Shown piece after piece: positions 1-9,710 of a stretch of 64,000 bases of DNA (position 1 is the stretch's first letter; each line of letters begins with the position of its first letter). Position numbers and translations under genes: made by a program. The stretch is from contig NZ_BCZB01000009.1 in assembly GCF_001598495.1 (NCBI RefSeq), forward strand, positions 37,872-101,871, written 5' to 3'. This DNA comes from Neokomagataea thailandica NBRC 106555. Its GTDB lineage: Bacteria; Pseudomonadota; Alphaproteobacteria; Acetobacterales; Acetobacteraceae. The notes under the pieces were generated by a model that worked only from the letters and a program-made list of their open reading frames with translations, had not been told where the DNA came from and did no database searches.

Positions 1-79
1 ACACCTCTTCAAGATGCGGACCTACTCTCTCTATGCTAGGCTACCCCCAAACGAAAAGCGCATATTGAGATTAGCGGCC

Positions 80-1228
80 ATGACGGACGAAACCCTCCCC
101 CCTTCACCACCCCCCTCTAACCCAGACCCCCTAACCGAAAAACACATCATCGATATTTTGAAACGCCCAAACGGCCAAACCTCTAACGTGCTCGCCTTCG
201 CACGATTAGAAGGCGTTTCTATCCAAGAAGGCCACGCCCATGTTGCGCTCTCCACCTCACGCGAAGATGCGGCACGCCTAACACCTCTTCGCCAAAATAT
301 TGAGGCCGATATTGCGCGCCTACCGGGCCTCTCCGGCGCAACCCTTTCGCTCACATCACACCGAAAAACGACCAGCCCTCCACCCTCAACACCGCCGCAA
401 AGTGCCGGCCATCGTCCCTTTAATCTGGGCAAAGGCAAACCAACCCACGCCATCCTCCCGGGCGTCAAAGCCGTTATCGCCGTTGCATCAGGCAAAGGGG
501 GCGTCGGAAAATCAACAACAGCCGTCAACCTCGCCGTCAGCCTTGCACAATCCGGCCTCAAAACCGGCCTTCTTGATGCCGATATTTACGGCCCCTCACT
601 CCCCCGCATGCTCGGTCACTCCACCCGCCCCGAAGTCCGAGACAGCCGCATTATCCCACTTGAAGCATGGGGCATTAAAAGCATGTCCATCGGTTATCTG
701 GTGGACGAAAAACAAGCCATGATCTGGCGCGGCCCCATGGTCATGGGCGCACTAACCCAATTCCTCGGTGAAGTCGAATGGGGCGAACTTGATGTCCTCG
801 TCATTGACATGCCCCCCGGCACCGGAGACGCACAACTGACCCTTGCCCAAAAACTCGGCCCCAAACTGGCCAAGGGCGGCGCTGTTATTGTGTCCACCCC
901 CCAAGATATTGCCTTGCTCGATGCCCGCCGTGGCATCGCCATGTTCGAACGCATGGAAACGCCCATTCTCGGCATTATCGAAAATATGTCATATTTCTGC
1001 TGCCCCAACTGCAACCACCGCACTGAACTCTTCGGTCATGGTGGTGCACGCGCAGAAGCCGAGAGCGCTGGCGTGCCTTTCCTAGGGGAGATACCCCTCC
1101 TCGCCGCCATTCGCAGCAGCGGCGATGACGGAACCCCTATCACCCTCTCCGCACCAGAGAGTGAAGCTGCCCAAGCTTATACCGCCTTAGCGCAGGTCAT
1201 TGCCAAAGGCCTCGAAGATAAGGCCTAA
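80..1228 (+). CDS. mrp: Mrp/NBP35 family Fe-S cluster carrier ATPase (ApbC)
   Basis: P-loop ATPase thought to bind and deliver [4Fe-4S] clusters to apo-proteins in the cytosol. The protein has an N-terminal MIP18/DUF59-like domain (about residues 20-95, from LTEKHIIDILK), a Pro/Ser-rich linker, then the Mrp domain with the deviant Walker A SGKGGVGKSTTAVNLA, a DxDIYGPS switch and the C-terminal CCPNC cysteine pair used for cluster binding. The reading frame is open back to position 14, but the first 22 codons do not resemble the family. ATG at 80 (MTDETLPPS) is the more likely start, although neither has a convincing ribosome binding site. All key residues are present, so the gene looks intact. 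Confidence 0.93.
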   Translation: MTDETLPPSPPPSNPDPLTEKHIIDILKRPNGQTSNVLAFARLEGVSIQEGHAHVALSTSREDAARLTPLRQNIEADIARLPGLSGATLSLTSHRKTTSPPPSTPPQSAGHRPFNLGKGKPTHAILPGVKAVIAVASGKGGVGKSTTAVNLAVSLAQSGLKTGLLDADIYGPSLPRMLGHSTRPEVRDSRIIPLEAWGIKSMSIGYLVDEKQAMIWRGPMVMGALTQFLGEVEWGELDVLVIDMPPGTGDAQLTLAQKLGPKLAKGGAVIVSTPQDIALLDARRGIAMFERMETPILGIIENMSYFCCPNCNHRTELFGHGGARAEAESAGVPFLGEIPLLAAIRSSGDDGTPITLSAPESEAAQAYTALAQVIAKGLEDKA

Positions 1229-1296
1229 ATTCTTCTCAAAATCGTAAATTTCATCTTGACCCTGAGGCCGACACATGGAAAAACGGCCCCAAGGTC

Positions 1297-1371
1297 GCCG
1301 GGTTAGCACAGTGGTAGTGCAGCGGTTTTGTAAACCGAAGGTCGGGGGTTCAAATCCCTCACCCGGCACCA
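1297..1371 (+). tRNA. tRNA-Thr (anticodon TGT)
   Basis: Cloverleaf with acceptor stem gccgggt/acccggc, D arm gcac...gtgc, anticodon loop tttgtaa (TGT, reads ACA), T arm containing ggttcaaatcc, and an encoded CCA end. The lowest anticodon-stem pair (G27-A43) is mismatched. It lies directly upstream of a decayed IS6-family element. Confidence 0.96.
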
Positions 1372-1547
1372 GTAGCCTTGTCCCGTATGGGGCCGTAAGT
1401 GTTTGTATATACACATTTTAAGGCTGTTATCTGTCGTTTCTGATATTAGAACAACAGGTACAAAACACCTGACGAAATCAACAACCATTTAACGATGATA
1501 TCACATTAACTCATGCATGTTAGCTAACGGGCATGAACAGGTTCCCA

Positions 1548-2273
1548 ATGAGTTACAAACGGCATCGTTTTCCGCGTGAATTGATAGCCCATGCAGTGTG
1601 GCTGTATTTCCGTTGAGCTTTCGCTTGATTGAAGAAATACTGCTCGAACGTGGGATTGTGATATCGCATGAGACGATCCGTCGCTGGAGCCTGAAGTTTG
1701 GTGCTGCGTATGCCCGCAGTTTGCGCCGCAAACGTGCCAAACGGGGCGATCTAGGCATTTTGACGAAGTCAGGATTGTCATTGGCGGCCAGATACATTGG
1801 CTGTGACGCGCTGTCGATCAAGACGGTTATATTCTTGATGAAATTCTTCAAAAACGGCGTAATACCAAGACTGCCAAGCGTATCCTGACCAGCCTTTTGC
1901 GCAAGCAAGGCGTGCGTCCCCGGCGGATGATCACGGATAAGCTGAAATCGTATGGGGCCGCGAAGCGTAAACTTCGTCTTTCTGTTCAGCATCTTTCCCA
2001 CAAGGGACTGAACCATCGAGCCGAAAACAGCCATTTGCCGCTTCGAAAACAGGAACGGACCATGCAAAGATTCCGTTCTCCCGGCGGATGTCAGGGGTTC
2101 TTAACCGTCTTCTCGGCCCCCCGTAATCTCTTCGTTCCACCTGCCGCTAACGCCAACGCACTCACACGACATATTCATCGTCTCCAAGCCTTCGCTCAGT
2201 GGAAAACCACGACTGCTCTCGCAGCCTGTGAATGCGCTCAAAATCAGACGCCTTCAGCTCAAAAAAAAACTTA
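1548..2273 (+). pseudogene. IS6-family (IS26-like) transposase remnant
   Basis: A DDE transposase of the IS6 family spread over three reading frames. It starts at ATG 1548 (MSYKRHRFPRELIAHAVWLYF), hits a stop at 1614, continues in another frame from about 1598 (LSFRLIEEILLERGI, then HETIRRWSLKFG), shifts again within about 1745-1890 (DIWHLDE- and GYVLDEIL-like stretches can be pieced together across frames), and ends with RPRRMITDKLKSYGAAKRKL, HRAENSHLPLRKQERTMQRF and a typical family C terminus. Several frameshifts make it non-functional. No clear terminal inverted repeats were seen. It sits between tRNA-Thr and a chromosomal gene, a usual place for insertions to accumulate. Confidence 0.85.
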
Positions 2274-2293
2274 ATGTGACATCATCGATCAGA

Positions 2294-2845
2294 CTACATA
2301 GCCCTAGCTGATCGCCCGATTGACGCCAGCATCTTTTGTCTTATCAATCCGCTGACCGGGCGTATCAGGTACCAGTAAGGCGTAAATTTTCGTGTTGCCT
2401 CGATGTCGAGGCAATAGACGCGGGTTTCAGTAGCAAGGCGTGTCCGGTTGTTACCAAGCCGTTCGACAGAAAAGTTTAGGGCCAGTTTAGCTGCCCCATG
2501 GTCGTTGAAACGCACGAAGTCTTCACTATCTTGCAAAGGAATCTGCCCATAGTCTGCCCGCCAGAAACGGCCAGCGAGGCCAAACACCACTTCATTGTCC
2601 TCCGAATGCTCTAGAAGCGTAAAGTTTCTCAGGCTGAATGGTCGTTTGGCTGAAAGTGGGCTTCCTTTGATTCGATCAATGATCTTATTAGGCAATTCCC
2701 GAATGACAATAGCCGCACGAATGATTGGGTCATTATCTGGTTGATAGTTTATGGCGACCCGCAGCACATTAGAATAATGTGCATTTATTTCCAGTGTATG
2801 ACGTTCGTGAAACTGAAAAATAGGAACATATTTGTCTATAAGCAT
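2294..2845 (-). CDS. Conserved hypothetical protein, possibly SRPBCC/START-like
   Basis: 183-residue soluble protein with no signal peptide. The central part (FGLAGRFWRADYGQIPL; NFSVERLGNNRTRLATETRV) and the end (YWYLIRPVSGLIRQKML) resemble small alphaproteobacterial proteins with a START/SRPBCC-like fold, but I recognise this only from overall sequence character, so no substrate or role can be given. It is somewhat AT-rich. It converges on the IS6-family remnant and lies downstream of the symporter gene on the same strand, about 110 bases away. It could be a two-gene unit with the symporter or a stand-alone gene. Confidence 0.7.
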   Translation of the reverse strand: MLIDKYVPIFQFHERHTLEINAHYSNVLRVAINYQPDNDPIIRAAIVIRELPNKIIDRIKGSPLSAKRPFSLRNFTLLEHSEDNEVVFGLAGRFWRADYGQIPLQDSEDFVRFNDHGAAKLALNFSVERLGNNRTRLATETRVYCLDIEATRKFTPYWYLIRPVSGLIRQKMLASIGRSARAM

Positions 2846-2954
2846 TATTTCGAAAATCTCTTTTTTACATAACGCATACTATAATCGGTTCCTATTCTTG
2901 CTTTCATCCATTGAAAAGACACCTCATTATCGACATGCCGCCCTATCACATGCC

Positions 2955-4181
2955 TCATTCTACGGTTTTACCGTCATGAACAAGCATGTTTTCCCACTTC
3001 CCAACAACAGCCGTCGCCAAAGAATTCCCGATCACATTGGTGGCCGAACGCCCCATATCAAGAAATGTATCCACACCCAGGATTAACAAGATACCTTCAG
3101 TCGGGATATTAAACTGACCCAGCGTCGCTACAATCACAACAGATGATGCACGCGGAATCCCCGCCATGCCCTTACTGGTCAACATAAGCGTCAACAGCAT
3201 TACAATTTGCGTGCTCCACGGCAGGACAATATCATAAGCCTGCGCAATAAAGATGCTCGCAAAAGTGCAGTACATCATCGTGCCATCGAGATTAAACGAA
3301 TATCCCAGCGGCAGCACAAAAGACGAAATCTTACGCGAAACCGGGAATTGCGTAATCCGCTCCAAAATCAACGGATAGGCAGCTTCAGAACTCGCCGTTG
3401 AAAATGCCAGCAAGAACGGCTCACGCATCAGACGCACCAACCGCAGTGCAGACTTGCCCAAACACAAGAACGCCACCCCGATCAAGCACACCCACAGCAA
3501 GAACATGGCGAAGTAGAACTCACCCATGAACTTTCCATAGGTCAACAAAATCGCAAGACCATTGGTGCTGATCGTCGCAGCCACAGCACAAAAAACAGCG
3601 AACGGAGCCAACAGCATCACATAATTCGTCACTTTTAAAATGATGTGTGCGAGGCTCTCCGTCCATTCTAAGAAAGAGCGTCCCTTTTCTGGCTGAGACG
3701 CACACGCAATGCCTACGAAAACAGCAAAAACAACAACCTGAAGAATTTCATTATCGGCCATCGCCTTAAAGCCAGAATCCGGCACGAGATGATGGATAAA
3801 ACTATCCAGCGTCATACCGCCCGCACTCAGATGCGTAGCCTGCATAGCATTGACTTGGTGCAGACCAACGCCCGGATGCATCACATTGACCAGCACCATA
3901 CCCAATGTCAGCGAGAACAAAGACGCCCCGACAAACCAGAGCATCGCTTTCCCACCAATGCGACCAACCGTCTTCGCATCCGTCATACGGCCAATACCGG
4001 CAACCAGCGTGGAAAAGACCAATGGCGCGATAATCATTTTGATCAGACGCAGAAAAACAGTCGATCCAATGGAGATATCTGCGGCGAAACTCTGCCGCAT
4101 AGCAGCATCGACCACGACATTATGGATCACCCCACCCGTGATGATGCCAAGCACTAAGGCAATCAGAATGAACAAAGTCAT
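2955..4181 (-). CDS. Dicarboxylate/amino acid:cation symporter (DAACS family)
   Basis: Inner-membrane secondary transporter of the DctA/GltP family, which takes up C4-dicarboxylates or acidic amino acids with Na+ or H+. Family signatures are present: FLRLIKMIIAPLVFSTLVAGI near the N terminus, the re-entrant serine-rich loop FSTASSEAAYPLILERI, SFNLDGTMMYCTFASIFIAQ in TM7, and RSATNVIGNSLATAVVGKWE in TM8. About 408 residues from ATG 4181 (MTLFILIALVLGI). The frame is open to 4307, but the extra 42 residues are hydrophilic and Arg/Gln-rich and unlike the family, so I prefer the internal start. Substrate cannot be assigned from sequence alone. Confidence 0.9.
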   Translation of the reverse strand: MTLFILIALVLGIITGGVIHNVVVDAAMRQSFAADISIGSTVFLRLIKMIIAPLVFSTLVAGIGRMTDAKTVGRIGGKAMLWFVGASLFSLTLGMVLVNVMHPGVGLHQVNAMQATHLSAGGMTLDSFIHHLVPDSGFKAMADNEILQVVVFAVFVGIACASQPEKGRSFLEWTESLAHIILKVTNYVMLLAPFAVFCAVAATISTNGLAILLTYGKFMGEFYFAMFLLWVCLIGVAFLCLGKSALRLVRLMREPFLLAFSTASSEAAYPLILERITQFPVSRKISSFVLPLGYSFNLDGTMMYCTFASIFIAQAYDIVLPWSTQIVMLLTLMLTSKGMAGIPRASSVVIVATLGQFNIPTEGILLILGVDTFLDMGRSATNVIGNSLATAVVGKWENMLVHDGKTVE

Positions 4182-4343
4182 CCGGTTTTTCTGCAATGTT
4201 TGCGTCCTTTGAAAGATCCGTGTCTCAGCGTCTTTTAACGCTCTTGATACGTTTTTTCCAAATAGAAGCTGAAAACAGCATAATTCTGTAACGTATCCAA
4301 GGATCACGCTACCAAAGCAGAGTATATTTTTCAGAGGAAAGAG

Positions 4344-4420
4344 TGGTGAACCGGCTGGGACTCGAACCCAGGACCATTCGATTAAAAGTCGAATGCTCTA
4401 CCAACTGAGCTACCGGTTCA
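4344..4420 (-). tRNA. tRNA-Lys (anticodon TTT)
   Basis: On the minus strand, a complete cloverleaf with acceptor tgaaccg/cggttca, D arm gctcagttggtagagc, anticodon loop cttttaa (TTT), T arm ggttcgagtcc and an encoded CCA. It lies between the symporter gene and the small gene at 4573. Confidence 0.97.
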
Positions 4421-4536
4421 TCTGGCGCGGTGTTTACGAAGGATCAGCCTTCGGGTCAACACCAAAGAGGAAAAAAATTAAAAAACCTTCGATTTTCAGC
4501 GTAATAGCGAGGCCTTGCTCCACAGAAGCCTTAAAT

Positions 4537-4554
4537 GTTATGATATATCATAAC
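4537..4554. promoter_or_regulatory. 18-bp perfect palindrome upstream of a hypothetical gene
   Basis: GTTATGATATATCATAAC is a perfect inverted repeat ending 18 bases before ATG 4573. Its size, AT-rich core and position fit a binding site for a dimeric transcription factor that would overlap the promoter. No regulator gene is adjacent, so the regulator is unknown. Confidence 0.45.
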
Positions 4555-4572
4555 TTATTTTCTGTGACTGCC

Positions 4573-4905
4573 ATGACAAAACCTGACCTCAACGACCGCA
4601 CCTTCCGCGACCAAATTTGGCAACGTTTCGACGGTGATGCATGGGAAGCCTTCGACCAACTTCCCCCTTCCATACGCCAAAGACTAGCAGAGCATGTCTA
4701 TGACGCATGGTCGGTGAATGCACTCATGCTCTGGAAACACTACAAACGCATATATGGCCGCACGCAACGAGCAGAACGCGCCTTGATGCGCTACCTTGAT
4801 TATTGTGAGCGTCTGGAACGACAAGATTTCGCCACCCGCTATGCAGCACAATACGGCATCCCCTACCCGCATGATGCGGCAAAAGTGAGCGTCCTACGCG
4901 CATAG
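4573..4905 (+). CDS. Conserved hypothetical protein, 110 aa
   Basis: Small soluble helical protein rich in charged and aromatic residues (DAWEAFDQLPPSIRQRLAEH, WKHYKRIYGRTQRAERALMR). The reading frame is open further upstream, but that part overlaps tRNA-Lys on the other strand, so ATG 4573 (MTKPDLND) is the credible start. It has no signal peptide or membrane segment. The overall look recalls short alphaproteobacterial DUF proteins with an xFDxLPxxxRxxL motif, but I cannot name the family firmly. A perfect palindrome sits just upstream (4537-4554), so expression may be under a dedicated repressor. Confidence 0.7.
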   Translation: MTKPDLNDRTFRDQIWQRFDGDAWEAFDQLPPSIRQRLAEHVYDAWSVNALMLWKHYKRIYGRTQRAERALMRYLDYCERLERQDFATRYAAQYGIPYPHDAAKVSVLRA

Positions 4906-4967
4906 ACATTCATTCTCGCCTTCATGATATGCGGCAACCAACAAGCTGCCCTTGTATAACTCCAAAC

Positions 4968-4999
4968 ATAAAAAAAACCGGCAGGATCACTCCCGCCGG
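4968..4999 (-). terminator. Rho-independent terminator of ppiB
   Basis: On the minus strand, ccggcggg-agtgat-cctgccgg (one G-T pair) is followed by a run of eight T. It lies 30 bases beyond the ppiB stop. Confidence 0.85.
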
Positions 5000-5029
5000 C
5001 TTCAAAAACCTCATCAAAGCCCTGAAAAA

Positions 5030-5518
5030 TCAGGCTTCAACATAAGCTTTCACAATAGAATCTGGGTCTTTAACCATACCTGATGCACCCGCACCACGCT
5101 TGATTTGATCAACCAGTTCCATACCTTCCACAACCTGACCCGCAATCGTGTACTGGCCATTCAGTGACGGTACGTTCTCAAACATAATGAAGAACTGGCT
5201 GTTCGCTGTGTGCGGCGCCATGGTGCGCGCCATACCCAACGTACCACGCTCAAACTTCGCCTGATCCGTGAACTCAGCCTTAAGGTCTGGGTATTCACTA
5301 CCACCCGTACCCGTTCCGGTCGGGTCACCACCCTGCGCCATGAAACCTTCGATCACGCGGTGGAACTTCACGCCATCGTAAAAGCCTTCACTCGCCAGAA
5401 GCTTCAAGCGCTCCACAGCCAGAGGCGCTAGGTCAGGGCGCAGTTCAATGACAACCTTACCCGTCTTAAGTTCAAAAACCAGCTTGTTACCTGCTGGGAT
5501 CGTCGCGTTCTCAGACAT
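5030..5518 (-). CDS. ppiB: Peptidyl-prolyl cis-trans isomerase, cyclophilin type (PpiB)
   Basis: Cytosolic foldase that interconverts Xaa-Pro peptide bonds. At 162 residues without a signal peptide it matches the cytoplasmic PpiB type. Catalytic and binding motifs are visible: FHRVIEGFMAQGGDPTGTG with the catalytic Arg, then GTLGMARTMAPHTANSQFFI and LNGQYTIAGQVVEGMELV. Canonical cyclophilin segments are all present. A strong terminator follows. It is followed upstream by coaD on the same strand with a 32-base gap, so it may be transcribed with coaD or alone. Confidence 0.95.
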   Translation of the reverse strand: MSENATIPAGNKLVFELKTGKVVIELRPDLAPLAVERLKLLASEGFYDGVKFHRVIEGFMAQGGDPTGTGTGGSEYPDLKAEFTDQAKFERGTLGMARTMAPHTANSQFFIMFENVPSLNGQYTIAGQVVEGMELVDQIKRGAGASGMVKDPDSIVKAYVEA

Positions 5519-5550
5519 TCATGAAATCCTTCTGAATCCGGTTAGGCCCT

Positions 5551-6069
5551 CTATGTCGCCTCTCTACAGCTTTTCGACAAGACAACCCGCGCCACTTCCT
5601 CACTCACAAAGGAAGAAATATCACCGCCAAAACTGGCAATGTCCTTCACAATATGACTAGCCGTTGCGCGATGCTCATCAGCAGAGAGCAACAGAACCAT
5701 TTCTATCTCCGGAGCAAGGCGACGCATCACTCCCGAGATTTGACACTCAAAATCAAAATCACCCGCAGAACGTAGCCCACGCACAACCGCTCCTGCGCCC
5801 ACGGCACGCACAGCATCCACAAGCAGAGTATCAAACTCCACCACCGTAATCCGCGCTGCCTCCGGTAATTTTGAGACCTCCTGACGCAGCAAGGCTAAAC
5901 GCTCCGCACGCGTCAAAAGAGGTTGTTTTCCACCATTCACCCCTACCCCCACGACCAGCTTGTCAAACAAGCGGGCCGCACGAGCAATAATATCCATATG
6001 GCCATACGTCACAGGGTCGAACGTCCCCGGATAAAACGCCATACGTGGGTTAAGGGCCATATTATTCAC
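5551..6069 (-). CDS. coaD: Phosphopantetheine adenylyltransferase
   Basis: Fourth step of coenzyme A synthesis: ATP plus 4'-phosphopantetheine gives dephospho-CoA. The nucleotidyltransferase motif [16 protein letters not shown] (T/HxGH), [14 protein letters not shown] and the C-terminal [13 protein letters not shown] are all present, with normal length. The longest frame starts at 6069 ([15 protein letters not shown]). MALNPRM (6060) or MAFYPG are alternatives, since family members usually begin only a few residues before YPGTFDP. The start overlaps the gyrA stop by 8 bases, so translation is probably coupled to gyrA. Confidence 0.95.
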   Translation of the reverse strand: MNNMALNPRMAFYPGTFDPVTYGHMDIIARAARLFDKLVVGVGVNGGKQPLLTRAERLALLRQEVSKLPEAARITVVEFDTLLVDAVRAVGAGAVVRGLRSAGDFDFECQISGVMRRLAPEIEMVLLLSADEHRATASHIVKDIASFGGDISSFVSEEVARVVLSKSCREAT

Positions 6070-8893
6070 CTACGCTAGATGAATCCCCTGCCTCGTGTGT
6101 CGGTGCAGCTTGCGTCTCTGGAGCAGCATTAACGTCTGCGCCATCTACAACAGCCTCATCACCTGTTTCCCCGTCATCCTCGACAACTGGGAACACACAA
6201 ATCACCGTCTCATGATCATTCAGGCGGAACAACGTCACACCAGCCGCTTGGCGCGCCATAATACGAACCTGCGACACCGGCAGACGAATCAAACGCCCTG
6301 TATCCGTCACCAACATTACATCGGTACCCGGCAACGTTGGCAACGTTCCAACCACTTCTGTCCCACGACGCGTCGCCGAGAACGTCATGTTCGTGATACC
6401 CAAACCACCACGACCAGAAACACGGTAATCATACGCTGAGGAACGACGGCCAAAACCACCATCGGTCACGGTAAGAAGCACTTCTTCCTGCGCTTCCAAT
6501 TCTTCAAAGCGCTCTGGCGTCAGATCACCCGTAACTTCAACAGCTTCATCATCAGCAGATGCAACGTCTTCTTCTGCGCCCTCTGCCAAAGCAGCATTTT
6601 CTGCACGGCGCTTTGCATTCGCCATACGCAGATAGGCCGCACGCTCTTCAACGCTCGCATCCACATGGTTAAGCACACAGAGCGAAATAACCTCATCGCC
6701 CTCTGCAAGCTTAATACCACGCACACCAGAGCTGCCGCGTCCTGCAAAGACACGCAAAATATCATCGGTGATTTGGAAGCGAACACAACGCGCCTTACGC
6801 GTCGCCAGGAAGACATCCTGCCCCTCACGGCATGTCGCCACACCGATCAAAGAATCTCCTTCATCCAGCTTCATCGCAATCAAGCCAGACGCACGGATAT
6901 TACGGAAATCACTCAGACGGTTACGACGGACATTCCCACTCGCCGTTGCAAAGACGAGGTGCAGATCATCCCACAACTCCTCATCCTGCGGCAAAGGCAG
7001 AACAGCCGTAATGGCATCGCTGCCCAACTCCGGCAGCAAATTCACCAGCGCACGCCCCTTAGAGGTCGGGGACGCCTCCGGCAAATGCCAAACCTTCATG
7101 CGGTAGGCTTTACCACCAGAGGAGAAGAACAAGACCCATTGATGCGTATGCGCGTTAAAGCTGCGGACAATCACATCATCACCACGACGGCCCGCCGCCG
7201 TACGACCACGCCCGCCACGGTTTTGTGAGCGGAACATCTCCAATGGCGTACGCTTGATAAAGCCGTCACGGGTAATGGTCACAACCATCTGCCCCGGCTC
7301 AATCAGGCTTTCATCCGACTGATCACCCAACGCATCCGAAATCTCACTCATACGCGGCGTCGCAATTTCAGCACGCGCGGCCATGAGTTCATTGCGCATG
7401 ACATCCATACGACGAGGATGGCTACCGATAATATCAAGAAGATCTTCGATTTTTACGGCAACTTCGCCCAACTCACCTTGAATTTTATCGCGTTCAAGGC
7501 CTGTCAAACGCTGCAAGCGCAGTTCCAAAATACCACGCGCTTGCGCTTCCGTCAGACGCACCTTGCCGTCAATAACGACATTGCCCTCATCATGGATAAG
7601 CTCAAGCAACGGAACAACTTCGCCCGCATCCCATTCACGCGCCATCAAAGAGGCACGCGCCGTCGCTGCATCTGGCGCACTCCGAATGAGCGCAATAACC
7701 TCATCAATATTGGCAACAGCCAACACAAGACCGACGAGCAAATGCCCACGGTCACGCACCTTATCAAGATCAAAACGCGCACGGCGCAGAATGACGTCCT
7801 CACGGAAGCGAATAAACGCCTCCAGAACATCCTTCAGCCCCATCGTACGTGGCTTGCCTTCATCCAACGCCAGCATATTCACGCTGAAAGATGTCTGAAG
7901 CTGCGTGAAACGATAAAGCTGATTCAACACCACATCCGGCGTCGCATCGCGCTTCAGTTCGATCACAACACGCATACCGGAGCGATCGGATTCATCACGA
8001 ATATCCGAAATGCCCTCGATTTCTTTCGCGCGTACGAGATCCGCAATCTTTTCCTGAAGCGTTGCCTTGTTCACCTGATACGGAATCTCGGTGATAACAA
8101 TCGCCTGACGGTCCTTACGGATTTCTTCAATTTCCGCACGTGCGCGCACCGGTACCGAACCACGGCCCGTTTCAAACGCCTTACGAATACCGCTACGGCC
8201 CATGATAATCCCACCCGTTGGGAAATCAGGACCCGGAATAACCTGCATCAGCTCATCCAGCTCAATGGCCGGATTAGCGATGACTGCTAGCGTGGCATCA
8301 ATAACTTCCGCCGGGTTATGCGTCGGGATGTTCGTCGCCATACCGACGGCGATACCAGACGCACCATTGACCAGAAGATTAGGGAACGTCGCCGGTAAAA
8401 CGCCCGGCTCATATTCGCTTTCGTCATAGTTCGGCTGGAAATCAACCGTTCCACGATCAATATCATCAAGCAGGAAGGACGAGGCTTTAGCCAAACGCGC
8501 TTCCGTATAACGCATCGCAGCCGGGCTATCACCATCGACCGAACCGAAGTTACCCTGACCATCAATCAACTTGACGCGCATGGACCATGACTGCGCCATA
8601 CGCACCATGGCATCATAAATCGAGCTATCACCGTGCGGATGGTATTTACCCATCACGTCACCAACAGCACGCGCTGACTTACGGTACGGCTTATCCGCCG
8701 TAAATCCGCTCTCGCGCATCGCGTATAAAATACGACGATGAACAGGCTTTAAACCATCACGAACATCCGGCAACGCACGCGAGACGATGACCGACATCGC
8801 ATAGGCCAGATAGGAGGAGCGCATCTCCTCCTCAATCGTCACGGGAAGACGGCCGGAAGGCACAAGATCAGTCGGCTCATTCAACTCGGTCAA
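6062..8893 (-). CDS. gyrA: DNA gyrase subunit A
   Basis: Catalytic subunit of the gyrase A2B2 complex, which introduces negative supercoils. 943 residues. The N-terminal breakage-reunion domain contains the active-site tyrosine in [10 protein letters not shown] (Tyr129 here). The quinolone-resistance region reads [17 protein letters not shown], with Ser90 and Asp94 at the positions equivalent to E. coli Ser83 and Asp87, so no resistance substitution is seen there. The GyrA box QNRGGRGR marks the C-terminal DNA-wrapping domain. The last 40 residues are an acidic Ala/Glu/Asp-rich tail. coaD overlaps its stop codon. Confidence 0.98.
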   Translation of the reverse strand: MTELNEPTDLVPSGRLPVTIEEEMRSSYLAYAMSVIVSRALPDVRDGLKPVHRRILYAMRESGFTADKPYRKSARAVGDVMGKYHPHGDSSIYDAMVRMAQSWSMRVKLIDGQGNFGSVDGDSPAAMRYTEARLAKASSFLLDDIDRGTVDFQPNYDESEYEPGVLPATFPNLLVNGASGIAVGMATNIPTHNPAEVIDATLAVIANPAIELDELMQVIPGPDFPTGGIIMGRSGIRKAFETGRGSVPVRARAEIEEIRKDRQAIVITEIPYQVNKATLQEKIADLVRAKEIEGISDIRDESDRSGMRVVIELKRDATPDVVLNQLYRFTQLQTSFSVNMLALDEGKPRTMGLKDVLEAFIRFREDVILRRARFDLDKVRDRGHLLVGLVLAVANIDEVIALIRSAPDAATARASLMAREWDAGEVVPLLELIHDEGNVVIDGKVRLTEAQARGILELRLQRLTGLERDKIQGELGEVAVKIEDLLDIIGSHPRRMDVMRNELMAARAEIATPRMSEISDALGDQSDESLIEPGQMVVTITRDGFIKRTPLEMFRSQNRGGRGRTAAGRRGDDVIVRSFNAHTHQWVLFFSSGGKAYRMKVWHLPEASPTSKGRALVNLLPELGSDAITAVLPLPQDEELWDDLHLVFATASGNVRRNRLSDFRNIRASGLIAMKLDEGDSLIGVATCREGQDVFLATRKARCVRFQITDDILRVFAGRGSSGVRGIKLAEGDEVISLCVLNHVDASVEERAAYLRMANAKRRAENAALAEGAEEDVASADDEAVEVTGDLTPERFEELEAQEEVLLTVTDGGFGRRSSAYDYRVSGRGGLGITNMTFSATRRGTEVVGTLPTLPGTDVMLVTDTGRLIRLPVSQVRIMARQAAGVTLFRLNDHETVICVFPVVEDDGETGDEAVVDGADVNAAPETQAAPTHEAGDSSSVGE

Positions 8894-8984
8894 GACAGGT
8901 CCACCACACTAGAAAACAGAAGATCAATATACTCCAACCGACGCCAAGACGCTACTCTCCCCCGGTCATTAAGACATTGCGCAT

Positions 8985-9021
8985 AAAAAAAAGCCCGACA
9001 CCACAATGATGCCGAGCTTTT
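8985..9021 (-). terminator. Rho-independent terminator of ssb
   Basis: On the minus strand, gctcggcatca-ttg-tggtgtcgggc forms an imperfect stem followed by a run of eight T, just beyond the ssb stop and before gyrA. Confidence 0.85.
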
Positions 9022-9047
9022 CGCAACGTAATATATCAGGCCCCAAA

Positions 9048-9605
9048 TCAGAACGGGATTTCATCATCCAGATCGTTATCACGTGATGAATCCCAGCCGC
9101 CCGGGCTCGAAGCGCCACCGTGAGACGGCGCGGAGCCACCGCGAGAGCCGCCACCCTGCTGATTACCCGCAGGCGCACCACCGCCATAGTTGTTACCGCC
9201 ACCGTAACCACCGCCTTGGCCACCATAACCACCACCAGCATCACCGCCCGATGAACGGCTATCCAGAAGCGTCAGATCACCCCGGAAACGATCAATCGTC
9301 ACTTCCGTCGTATAGCGCTCTTGGCCGGACTGGTCCGTCCATTTACGCGTACGCAGTTCACCTTCCACATAAACCTTGCTGCCCTTCTTCACGAAGCGCT
9401 CAGCAACACCCGCCAAATGCTCGTTAAAGATGACCACACGGTGCCATTCCGTCCGCTCTTTACGCTCACCAGACTGACGGTCATTCCACGTGTCAGACGT
9501 CGCAATCGTCATGTTCACAATTTTAGAACCCGATTGCGTATGGCGAATTTCAGGGTCACGCCCCAAATTCCCCACCAAAATCACCTTATTGACGCTACCA
9601 GCCAT
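9048..9605 (-). CDS. ssb: Single-stranded DNA-binding protein
   Basis: Protects ssDNA during replication and repair and recruits partners through its C-terminal tip. 185 residues: OB fold at about 1-110 ([53 protein letters not shown]), a Gly/Tyr/Asn-rich linker, and the acidic tip DLDDEIPF, a slight variant of the common DDDIPF. It is divergent from uvrA with a 105-base gap, the classic ssb/uvrA arrangement. No GTTC-N7-GTTC type LexA box was found in the gap. Confidence 0.97.
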   Translation of the reverse strand: MAGSVNKVILVGNLGRDPEIRHTQSGSKIVNMTIATSDTWNDRQSGERKERTEWHRVVIFNEHLAGVAERFVKKGSKVYVEGELRTRKWTDQSGQERYTTEVTIDRFRGDLTLLDSRSSGGDAGGGYGGQGGGYGGGNNYGGGAPAGNQQGGGSRGGSAPSHGGASSPGGWDSSRDNDLDDEIPF

Positions 9606-9710
9606 GACGTTCCACTCTATTTTCGCGAATTGTTCTTTTCAAACCTTCCCAAACACCTAACATAGTAAGACGGTTGACCACACCCCCTTTGCGCGTGGTT
9701 TCCACATCCA

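Noticed and set aside
7418..8290. Long antisense open frame (290 codons) over gyrA
   Set aside because: Composition artefact of a conserved gene on the other strand; no ribosome binding site or recognisable domain.
9606..9710. LexA box between ssb and uvrA
   Set aside because: No GTTC-N7-GTTC or close variant; the gttc copies present are not correctly spaced.
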